Source: Candidatus Lambdaproteobacteria bacterium (GTDB lineage: Bacteria > SAR324 > JACQKK01). Taken from it: a stretch of 44,914 nucleotides of DNA. The DNA is taken from assembly GCA_016204605.1 (NCBI GenBank), contig JACQKK010000204.1, positions 1-44,914 of the forward strand, in the 5' to 3' direction. The notes below the pieces were generated by a model. That model had not been told where the DNA came from. It did no database searches and worked only from the letters and a program-made list of their open reading frames with translations. The position numbers and the translations under genes were made by a program. The first letter of the stretch is position 1, and the number at the start of each line of letters is the position of its first letter. Below, one piece after another: positions 24,472-33,029 of this stretch.

Positions 24472-25692
24472 ATGAACATCAACGACACCCCCGAGCAGGC
24501 CAAGTTCCGCAGGGACATCCGCGCCTGGATCAAGAAGAACGTCCCTGCCCGTTTGCAGGGGCGGCGCCAGGGCATCGTGCAGGGCCCGGGCATCCCCGCG
24601 GAGGAGTATGCGCCGATCCGCAAGGCGCTGATCCGCGAGGGCTGGCTGGCCCCCTCCTTCCCCAAGGAGTACGGGGGCGCGGGGTTCGATGCCCTCCAGA
24701 TGATCATCTTCAACGAGGAATTCCAGCGCGCCGGCGTGCCCGGCCCGCCGGGCGGCACCGGGGGCCTCAACAACGTCTCCCAGATTCTCTTCAAGTACGG
24801 CACGGAGGCGCAGAAACAGCGCTGGCTGCTGCCCGGCCTGAAGGGCGAGATCACCTGGTGCCAGGGCTATTCCGAGCCCGGTGCCGGCTCCGACCTGGCC
24901 AGCCTCAAGGTGCGGGCGGACAAGGTGGATGGCGGCTACGTCATCAACGGCCAGAAGATCTGGACCTCGATGGCCCACAAGGCCGACTGGATCTACCTGC
25001 TGGCTCGCACGGATCAGAACGCCAAGCCGCGCCAGAAGGGCATCAGCTTCTTCATCTTCAGCATGAAAACGCCGGGCATCACCATTCGCCCCATCATCAC
25101 CATCGACGACCACCACCACTTCAACGAGACCTTCTACGACAACGTGAAGGTGCCCGAGGATGCGCTGGTCGGCAAGCTTAACGAGGGCTGGACGGTGGCC
25201 AAGGCGCTGCTGGTGCACGAGCGGCTGAACCACATCGCCGCCAACCCGCAGGTGCTGGGCGAGGCCATCCAGAACCTGAAGAGCGCCGCCCGCAGCACCG
25301 CCCAGAACGGCGGGATGCTCTGGGACGATCCCGATCTCAGGCGGCGGGTGGTGCAGCTCGAAATGGACGCGGACAGCCTGCGCGCCACGCGCTACCGCTC
25401 CGTGACCAAGATCTCCCGCGGCGAGGTGCCGGGCGACGAGACCATGGTGTTCAAGAGCTTCGGCTGCGAGCTGTTCCAGCGCATCGTGGCGGTGCACCAC
25501 GAGGTGGTCGGCCCGGCAGGTGTGATCTGGGGCAACGACCTGTTCGGCGAGGACGCAGGCGAGATCGCCATGCACGCCTGCAACATCCGGGCGGCCACCA
25601 TCCGCGGCGGCACCTCCGAGGTGCAGCGCAACGTCGTCTCCAAGCGCGTGCTCGGCCTGCCGGATGTGGGCCCGGGCAGCAGGAGCGATTGA
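24472..25692 (+). CDS. Acyl-CoA dehydrogenase family protein (copy 2)
   Basis: 406 residues, opening with MNINDTPEQAKFRRD, almost the same as copy 1 (MNINDTLEL). Middle-domain motifs are QGYSEPGAGSDLASL and NGQKIWTSMAHKADW. The helix region HHHFNETFYDNVKVP and the C-terminal IRGGTSEVQRNVVSKRV follow. The position of the medium-chain catalytic glutamate is again glycine. Copies 1, 2 and 3 align over their whole length, and copies 1 and 2 also share their 3' flank, so they arose by tandem duplication. It is likely to act on a CoA thioester together with ETF; chain length or ring specificity cannot be judged. Confidence 0.9.
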   Translation: MNINDTPEQAKFRRDIRAWIKKNVPARLQGRRQGIVQGPGIPAEEYAPIRKALIREGWLAPSFPKEYGGAGFDALQMIIFNEEFQRAGVPGPPGGTGGLNNVSQILFKYGTEAQKQRWLLPGLKGEITWCQGYSEPGAGSDLASLKVRADKVDGGYVINGQKIWTSMAHKADWIYLLARTDQNAKPRQKGISFFIFSMKTPGITIRPIITIDDHHHFNETFYDNVKVPEDALVGKLNEGWTVAKALLVHERLNHIAANPQVLGEAIQNLKSAARSTAQNGGMLWDDPDLRRRVVQLEMDADSLRATRYRSVTKISRGEVPGDETMVFKSFGCELFQRIVAVHHEVVGPAGVIWGNDLFGEDAGEIAMHACNIRAATIRGGTSEVQRNVVSKRVLGLPDVGPGSRSD

Positions 25693-25740
25693 GTCCACTG
25701 GAAACGTGCAGGTCAGCGCCGGCGGCCTCACCCTCCCCGA

Positions 25741-25768
25741 CCCTCCCTCTCCTGGTGGAGAGGGAGGG
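25741..25768. repeat. GC-rich hairpin repeat
   Basis: Perfect 12-bp stem CCCTCCCTCTCC / GGAGAGGGAGGG with TGGT loop. It lies in the block 25707-25768 that matches 23991-24052. Confidence 0.85.
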
Positions 25769-25803
25769 AGCCCCGAATCAGTCACCGGCGAGGGCTCACG
25801 AAC

Positions 25804-25829
25804 GCCCCCTCTCCCCCAGGAGAGGGGGC
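25804..25829. repeat. GC-rich hairpin repeat, second type
   Basis: Perfect 11-bp stem GCCCCCTCTCC / GGAGAGGGGGC with CCCA loop. The 34-base block at 25825-25858 overlaps its right arm and itself carries GCAGCC...GGCTGC. The same type recurs near 37540 and 37603. Confidence 0.8.
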
Positions 25830-25858
25830 AGCCGCGCCAGCGGCGGGGGTGAGGCTGC
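25825..25858. repeat. 34-base intergenic repeat, second copy
   Basis: Matches 24263-24296 with three differences. It has short inverted ends GCAGCC (25828-25833) and GGCTGC (25853-25858). Confidence 0.75.
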
Positions 25859-25922
25859 CGCGCCCACCCGCTCCGCCGGTGCGCCCGACCCACCAACACC
25901 ACCAACGACGACAAGAGGTGCC

Positions 25923-27149
25923 ATGGGCATGAACGTCAACGACTCTCCCGAGCAGGCCGGGCTGCGCGCCGACATGCGCGCCTGGATCCGGGAGGAGGTG
26001 CCGGCCAGTCTCAAGGACCGCCCGCAGAGTCTGCTGGCCGATGAGAGCCTCACCAAGGAGGAGTGGAAGCCGCTGCTCGATGTTCTCGCCAAGCGCGGCC
26101 TGCTGGCGCCCGCCTGGCCCAAGCCATACGGGGGCGCGGGCTTCGACGTGGGGCAGATGATCGTGTTCAACGAGGAGTGGATCCGCGGCGGCCTGCCGAT
26201 GTTCCGCTCCGACGGCATCGACAAGATCGGCCCCACCATCATCGCCGCAGGCAGCGAGGAGCAGAAGCAGCGCTTCCTCCCGCGCATTCTCACCCGCGAG
26301 ATCATCTTCGCCCAGGGCTACTCCGAGCCGGGCGCCGGCTCGGACCTGGCCAGCCTCAGCACCCGCGCCGACAGGAGCGAGGGCGGCTTCCTGGTCAACG
26401 GCCAGAAGATCTGGACCTCGGGCGCCCACCTGGCCGACTGGATGTACGTGCTGGCGCGCACCGACCAGAACGCCAGGCCCAAGCAGAAGGGCATCAGCCT
26501 CCTCATCTTCGATGCGCGTAACTCCAAGGGCTTCACCATCAGCCCCATCGTCTCGATCGACGGCTTCCACCACTTCAACCAGACCTTCTACGACAACCTG
26601 TTCATCCCCGAGAACCAGGTGATCGGCGGCGTGAACAACGGCTGGCGCGTGGCCAACATCCTGCTCGGCCACGAGCGCTTCTCGCACCCGGCCGGCAACC
26701 CGCAGTTCCACGAGTGGGCGCTGGGGCAGCTCAAGAAGACGGCGCGCGAGCTGCCCGCGGGCGAGGGCACCGTCTGGGACGATCCCGGCCTGCGCCGCAA
26801 GATCGTCCAGCTCGAGATGGACGTGGACTGCCTGCGCTACATCCGCTACCGCACGCAGACCCAGATCGCCAAGACCGGCAACCCCGGGCACGAGTCGTCG
26901 ATCTTCAAGTTCTACGGCGGCGAGCTGCTGCAAGCCATCATCGAGGCCCATGCCGAGGTGGCCGGCCCCGGCAGCGTGAATTGGGAGGCGGAGCCGTTCG
27001 GGGAGGACTACCGCGCCCTGGCCCGCCGCGCCATGCGCTGCCGCGGCTACACCATCGCCGGCGGCACCGCCGAGGTGCAGCGCAACATCGTCGCCAAGCG
27101 CGTGCTCCAGCTTCCCAACGCCCGCGGCGACGCCGGCGCGGCCGAGTAG
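25923..27149 (+). CDS. Acyl-CoA dehydrogenase family protein (copy 3)
   Basis: 408 residues. It opens with MGMNVNDSPEQAGLRAD, related to copies 1 and 2 but more distant. Motifs: QGYSEPGAGSDLASL, NGQKIWTSGAHLADW, HHFNQTFYDNLFIP, HERFSHPAGNPQ and the C-terminal IAGGTAEVQRNIVAKRV. The usual Glu376 position is glycine. An AGGTGCC precedes the ATG at 25923; a second ATG lies two codons later. The 3' flank lacks the exact 62-base block found after copies 1 and 2. It probably shares the pathway with the other two copies, giving an enzyme set for a branched or multi-step acyl-CoA oxidation; this is inferred. Confidence 0.9.
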   Translation: MGMNVNDSPEQAGLRADMRAWIREEVPASLKDRPQSLLADESLTKEEWKPLLDVLAKRGLLAPAWPKPYGGAGFDVGQMIVFNEEWIRGGLPMFRSDGIDKIGPTIIAAGSEEQKQRFLPRILTREIIFAQGYSEPGAGSDLASLSTRADRSEGGFLVNGQKIWTSGAHLADWMYVLARTDQNARPKQKGISLLIFDARNSKGFTISPIVSIDGFHHFNQTFYDNLFIPENQVIGGVNNGWRVANILLGHERFSHPAGNPQFHEWALGQLKKTARELPAGEGTVWDDPGLRRKIVQLEMDVDCLRYIRYRTQTQIAKTGNPGHESSIFKFYGGELLQAIIEAHAEVAGPGSVNWEAEPFGEDYRALARRAMRCRGYTIAGGTAEVQRNIVAKRVLQLPNARGDAGAAE

Positions 27150-27452
27150 CGCGGCGCGGCCTCGCTTCGACGTAGCCCCCGCCGCACTTCACCCGCTCTC
27201 CCTCCGGGGAGGGCGGGACGCCTTCTCTGATTCCCCCATCCCGACAATTTGATCCCGCGTGCCTGAGGAGGCCCGCGTAGCGGTCCGTCTCGAAGGCCGC
27301 GCGCCAACCGCCGGCCGCCATTGACCGCAGATGGCCGCGCCCGGAAGTTTCCGTGCGCACGGAAACAGACGTTCGCTATTTCGGATCGCGGCTTTGCCCC
27401 GACCGAATCTCCCTCCTTTTAGGTGCTTGGGCTTGCCGATGCGGGATTCTGT
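27150..27452. other. Intergenic region with a perfect palindrome
   Basis: About 300 bases between copy 3 and hicB. Near 27190-27216 is a weak relative of the GC-rich hairpin repeats. A perfect 20-base palindrome at 27347-27366 is listed separately. No gene was recognised. Confidence 0.5.
27347..27366. promoter_or_regulatory. Perfect 20-base palindrome
   Basis: GTTTCCGTGC at 27347-27356 and its exact complement GCACGGAAAC at 27357-27366 form a loop-free palindrome 86 bases downstream of the hicB stop codon. A symmetrical dimeric DNA-binding site is the simplest reading. The lack of a loop makes a terminator less likely. Confidence 0.5.
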
Positions 27453-27731
27453 TCAGGCAGGACGGTGCTTGGCACTCGGCCGGCGCTCGGTGCGCCTGCC
27501 GGTGGGTTGACGATCACCGGAAACCAGTAGCGACCGGGAGCGGGGCTCAGGCACCGGCTGACCCGTCTCCGCCAACGCATCCAGATACAACGACACCGCC
27601 TCTTCGGCGTTGCCGCGAAGCTCCCTGAGCGTCGAGCCCATGGTCGTGCAGCCCGGCAGGTCGGGGAAGTACGCCCCGTAGTAACGACCCCGCTCGTCCT
27701 GCGCCGGTTCGACGATAGCTAGGTATTCCAT
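27453..27731 (-). CDS. hicB: HicB-family antitoxin without visible HicA
   Basis: 92 residues from the ATG at 27731. The HicB fold is recognised by EYLAIVEPA, YYGAYFPDLPGCTTMGSTL and ELRGNAEEAVSLYLDAL, which together are the standard signature of the partly degraded RNase-H-like HicB domain. A basic C-terminal tail follows. HicB normally neutralises the mRNA interferase HicA, whose gene usually lies immediately next to it. In the 316 bases upstream and 303 bases downstream I find no reading frame with HicA features. It is therefore an orphan antitoxin, a remnant, or has a non-canonical partner. The surrounding DNA is partly AT-rich and mobile-looking. Confidence 0.75.
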   Translation of the reverse strand: MEYLAIVEPAQDERGRYYGAYFPDLPGCTTMGSTLRELRGNAEEAVSLYLDALAETGQPVPEPRSRSLLVSGDRQPTGRRTERRPSAKHRPA

Positions 27732-28047
27732 CGGCGTTGATCCTTCAGCTCCAGAGGATCGAGGTTCCTGGCAGGCCTGCAAGGAGGTCGCCGCCAAAGC
27801 CTCGCCGCACCCCTATGCAGCAATGCACTCCCCTTCAACATGTGTAATTTGTGTGGGGCAACTTGGTGTGGTCCACTGACTCTATTTTGGTGTTCGTGCG
27901 TCAACACGGCGCCGATACATGAATAGATATGCCTCCTGTGCATCAATGCGCACCCGAAATGCTTGTAAGTTATTGTTTCAGCGCATAGACTGGAAATGCT
28001 GAGTCACCGATAAAAAGTCAAGATTTCACCTCGGAAGGAGCTGTTAG
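27732..28047. other. AT-richer intergenic region
   Basis: About 315 bases between hicB and the divergent winged-helix gene, clearly AT-richer from about 27840 on. I searched for a HicA frame on the minus strand and found none. A candidate promoter for the winged-helix gene is listed separately. Confidence 0.5.
27963..27991 (+). promoter_or_regulatory. Candidate promoter for the winged-helix gene
   Basis: TTGTAA at 27963-27968 and TAGACT at 27986-27991 are separated by 17 bases. Each matches consensus at 4 of 6. The ATG at 28048 is 57 bases further, preceded by GGAAGGAG. Confidence 0.45.
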
Positions 28048-28524
28048 ATGGCTGAAAAGAAAGCGAAACATAAAGAAAAGGCATCAGAGGCCCAACTCAA
28101 GGCTAAGTGGGGAGATGCGCTCATCGCTGCCAATTTCGTAACTGTCCCGACGATACTCCTTGAAAAGCAAAAGGCGCTCGCCCTGGATCCCGTTGACGTG
28201 AACATCATCCTCCACCTCGTCATGCACTGGTGGTATCGAGATTCCCTTCCGTTCCCGACGAAGAGCCGGATCGCTGAGCAAATCGGACGAACCCCCAGCA
28301 CCGTGCAGCGCCATATTCGAAATCTTCAGAGAAGTCGCCTAGTCACGAGAATTACGAGGAACAGAAAGGGAGGCGGTCAAAGCTCAAACGCCTACGACCT
28401 TGGTGGTCTGATCGACGCGATGAAACCGTTTGCGAAAGAGAAACTTCAACAACGCAAGAAGCAACAAGCAGAAAAGCAAGAGCGAATCAAACGCATGAGA
28501 CCTCGTTTGGAGTCTCATGAGTAG
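28048..28524 (+). CDS. Winged helix-turn-helix protein (HTH_36-like), likely from a mobile element
   Basis: 158 residues, with a strong ribosome site GGAAGGAG seven bases before the ATG. The N-terminus is lysine-rich (MAEKKAKHKEKASE). The centre is a winged-helix DNA-binding domain (HLVMHWWYRDSLPFPTKS, then RIAEQIGRTPSTVQRHIRNL as recognition helix), and the C-terminal third is a long basic helix (KEKLQQRKKQQAEKQERIKR). HTH_36 domains are common in replication initiators and regulators of plasmids and phages. The gene is AT-richer than its surroundings. It stands alone with no integrase or Rep partner visible, so it may be a remnant of an inserted element. Confidence 0.7.
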   Translation: MAEKKAKHKEKASEAQLKAKWGDALIAANFVTVPTILLEKQKALALDPVDVNIILHLVMHWWYRDSLPFPTKSRIAEQIGRTPSTVQRHIRNLQRSRLVTRITRNRKGGGQSSNAYDLGGLIDAMKPFAKEKLQQRKKQQAEKQERIKRMRPRLESHE

Positions 28525-28655
28525 CAGTAGCAGGTGTCGCAAGGGGTGCAGGGCGGCCGCTATGGCTCCAGAATCTGGGTCCAAACCAGGGGAAAGGGCG
28601 ATACGCTACTCCGTGACGGCTTCCAAAACCGTTGACCCCTTGCTGACATCTCCCT

Positions 28656-31244
<2,589 letters not shown>

Positions 31245-31305
31245 GTGCCTATGCCGTCCTGGCGAAAGCGCCTGCCCGAGCGATCAACCGCAAGCCTCCC
31301 CGCGT

Positions 31306-31317
31306 CACCACGTGGTG
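31306..31317. promoter_or_regulatory. 12-base palindrome upstream of clpB
   Basis: CACCACGTGGTG is a perfect palindrome between the mazF stop (31334) and the clpB start (31244). It could be an operator for clpB or a small terminator stem for the toxin gene. Length is modest for chance in GC-rich DNA. Confidence 0.3.
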
Positions 31318-31333
31318 GCGGTCGTCCTTGGGT

Positions 31334-31672
31334 CTATGGACCGATGATATCCAGCAATCCTTCAACGATACGATCCACTTCCACCTCAGGCAGGCGACCC
31401 AGTTTCCTGCCGAGCCGTTCCGTGGAAAGCGTGCGGATCTGGCTGATCTTGACCCATGACGACTCGGGCAGGAGGCCCTCGGGCAGCGGTTGGGTCAATG
31501 GGAATCCTGCATGTTGATGCTGACTCGTGATCGCCAATGCGATGACGGTTCCGGAGCGATCGTTGAATACCTCTCGGCTGAGCACCAGGACAGGCCGGCG
31601 CCCCGCTTGCTCGCGACCGCGCACAGGCTCCAGGTCGGCCCAGCAGATGTCCCCTCTCAGGATTCGGGCCAT
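31334..31672 (-). CDS. mazF: MazF/PemK-family endoribonuclease toxin
   Basis: 112 residues. The N-terminal signature RGDICWADLEPVRGREQAG followed by RRPVLVLSREVFND is diagnostic of the CcdB/PemK-like fold of MazF mRNA interferases. VIALAITSQ and ESSWVKISQIRTLS follow, matching the later conserved strands with the catalytic-region serine/threonine. The toxin cuts specific mRNA sites and stops translation until neutralised. Its start overlaps the end of the ribbon-helix-helix antitoxin gene by 16 bases, the standard coupled antitoxin-toxin order. Length is normal and the frame intact, so the pair looks functional. Confidence 0.9.
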   Translation of the reverse strand: MARILRGDICWADLEPVRGREQAGRRPVLVLSREVFNDRSGTVIALAITSQHQHAGFPLTQPLPEGLLPESSWVKISQIRTLSTERLGRKLGRLPEVEVDRIVEGLLDIIGP

Positions 31673-31893
31673 GCTTCGCCCGCGAGTGGTTCATTCGCCA
31701 GGGTCTGCTCTTCGCTGCGGTTCAGCTTGGCAAGCTCTTCGCCGAGCCGGCTCCGTTTCCAACGTTCCATCTTTTCCCGCAGGGCCGCCTGGATCGCCTG
31801 GCTGCGGTTGGGGTACCGGCCCTGTTCGACCCATCGGTCGACCATGCGCAGCAGGCCCTCGTCGATGGTGATCGCAACTCTTGCGGCGCGCAT
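31657..31893 (-). CDS. Ribbon-helix-helix antitoxin of the MazF pair
   Basis: 78 residues from the ATG at 31893, which has GGAGGT seven bases upstream. The N-terminal half RVAITIDEGLLRMVDRWVEQ followed by GRYPNRSQAIQAALRE is a CopG/MetJ-type ribbon-helix-helix DNA-binding domain. The C-terminal half is charged and should wrap around MazF. It would bind the toxin and repress the shared promoter. The gene overlaps mazF by 16 bases. It differs from classic MazE, which has an AbrB fold, but RHH-MazF pairs are known. Confidence 0.85.
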   Translation of the reverse strand: MRAARVAITIDEGLLRMVDRWVEQGRYPNRSQAIQAALREKMERWKRSRLGEELAKLNRSEEQTLANEPLAGEAWPES

Positions 31894-31953
31894 GGCTTCA
31901 CCTCCGGTATGCTTCCCTGTCATGCCATGTCTATTCCCACGCCCACACCCACG

Positions 31954-32310
31954 CTACGCCTCACCGACCCGCCGGAGCCGCCCGACCAGCTCGACGGTAT
32001 CGATCTCGCCGTTCCAGTAGTCGAGCAGGGTGTCCCTGTTGAGCAGGATATACCGCTGCACCGCGTCGAGGTCTTCACGCGTCAGCCTGCCGCCGATGAC
32101 CTTAGGGTCGTCCTCGATGGTGACGGGCACCGTATTCCCGATATCCATCTTGGAACCGTGCCGCAGGCTGACCTTGATCCTCGGCGCATGCCGGGCACGG
32201 CCACGCTCGCTCACCCAGATGGTCATGGGCAGGCCGCTGTTCTTCGGGCGGATGTTCGCCATTTCGTACAGATCGTCGGACTGCTCCAACGCATCGCGAG
32301 CGAGCGCCAT
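31954..32310 (-). CDS. Conserved hypothetical protein in the toxin-antitoxin cluster
   Basis: 118 residues from the ATG at 32310, which has GGAG six bases upstream. The frame is open further upstream but offers no ATG there. The product contains IRPKNSGLPMTIWVSERG, then ARHAPRIKVSLRHG, and ends with LLNRDTLLDYWNGEIDTVEL. This pattern reminds me of a widespread small-protein family without known function. No catalytic motif or membrane segment is visible. It lies between the MazF pair and the DUF2283 gene, on the same strand, 60 bases before the antitoxin gene and 123 bases after DUF2283. It could be part of a toxin-antitoxin system, but nothing in the sequence proves it. Confidence 0.6.
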   Translation of the reverse strand: MALARDALEQSDDLYEMANIRPKNSGLPMTIWVSERGRARHAPRIKVSLRHGSKMDIGNTVPVTIEDDPKVIGGRLTREDLDAVQRYILLNRDTLLDYWNGEIDTVELVGRLRRVGEA

Positions 32311-32433
32311 GTCGAACTCCAACGTGAGCGGCCAGCAGGTGTCCTCGAGGTGGTGCCGGAGAAAGCCCGGCTTTCCGCATGTGAACGCATCATCGGCAGG
32401 CGGGGCGATCGAGTGGCCGTCTCGGTCGCGCCG

Positions 32434-32673
32434 CTACCGCTTCGGCGCCAGGTGCAGGTCGGCCGTTACGGGCAACTCGATCCGATCCGCTCGCAGCAGG
32501 CGGGTCGAGAAGAACAGCACCTCGAGGTTTTCAATTTCGCCCGTATCGGGATTCAACCGGGCGACGACCTCGTCTTCGAGCTCCTCGGACTCCTGCTCCG
32601 GGTAGGGATCGCGGCTGTTGATGTGGAGGATGTCCCCCGCGCGATCGTACTGGAACGTCAGCCTCGCTCCCAT
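32434..32673 (-). CDS. DUF2283 domain protein, putative antitoxin
   Basis: 79 residues. The whole protein matches the DUF2283 pattern: LTFQYDRAGDILHINSRD at the start (a beta-strand plus D/N turn), a run of acidic residues, then VVARLNPDTGEIENLEVL, and a final strand. DUF2283 proteins are small and have no established enzyme activity. Its start overlaps the end of the nuclease-like gene at 32658-32996 by 16 bases, so the two are translationally coupled. The overlap size is the same as in the nearby MazF pair. Role as antitoxin or immunity protein is inferred from this coupling. Confidence 0.75.
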   Translation of the reverse strand: MGARLTFQYDRAGDILHINSRDPYPEQESEELEDEVVARLNPDTGEIENLEVLFFSTRLLRADRIELPVTADLHLAPKR

Positions 32674-32996
32674 TCGATGGCTCCTTGAGTCAGCCGCCGT
32701 GCCAGGTACGCGGTGACGATCCAGTGTCGCACGCCCGCTCTTGCAGGCTCACCGAGCACCACGACCACGACGTGCTTCCCACCCCGGTCGTCATCATACC
32801 AGCGTGAGAACACTCTTGCATTCCGCATGCGCGCGCTCCGACCCACGCGATCCGGATTCGACACTGGGGCAATCATCCGGGCACGGTGCGCCGGCAGGAG
32901 GTCCGGGTGGGCGGCTCGGATGTGCCGCTCACGCTCGGCCGTGCGCACGACCGGCGTGGCAAGATACGGGCACGGGATGAAGGCGTCGTCATCCAT
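32658..32996 (-). CDS. PBECR-like (Barnase/EndoU/ColE5/RelE-type) nuclease, putative toxin
   Basis: 112 residues. The pattern VVRTAERERHIRAAHPDLLP, then SNPDRVGRS, a later SRWYDDDRGGKHVVVVVLGE and the C-terminal WIVTAYLARRLTQGAIEW fits the PBECR type of small RNase fold, where the first His pair (HI..HP) and the C-terminal ITAY strand are conserved. Family assignment is from pattern memory. Such domains occur as toxins or as phage-encoded nucleases. Its gene is upstream of and overlaps the DUF2283 gene, giving a toxin-first arrangement. The start ATG at 32996 has no strong ribosome site, which would keep its expression low. Confidence 0.6.
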   Translation of the reverse strand: MDDDAFIPCPYLATPVVRTAERERHIRAAHPDLLPAHRARMIAPVSNPDRVGRSARMRNARVFSRWYDDDRGGKHVVVVVLGEPARAGVRHWIVTAYLARRLTQGAIEWERG

Positions 32997-33029
32997 CGCG
33001 CCGCTCGCCGCAACGCCCTCGCCGCTCCC

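Noticed and set aside
27732..28047. HicA toxin gene next to hicB
   Set aside because: I looked for a double-stranded-RNA-binding-like 60-80 residue frame with the conserved His. The small frame at 27719-27946 shows none of the features.
31245..31333. Heat-shock sigma-32 promoter for clpB
   Set aside because: No CTTGAAA/CCCCAT-like pair at the right spacing. GCTTGCGG is present, but no matching -10 box.
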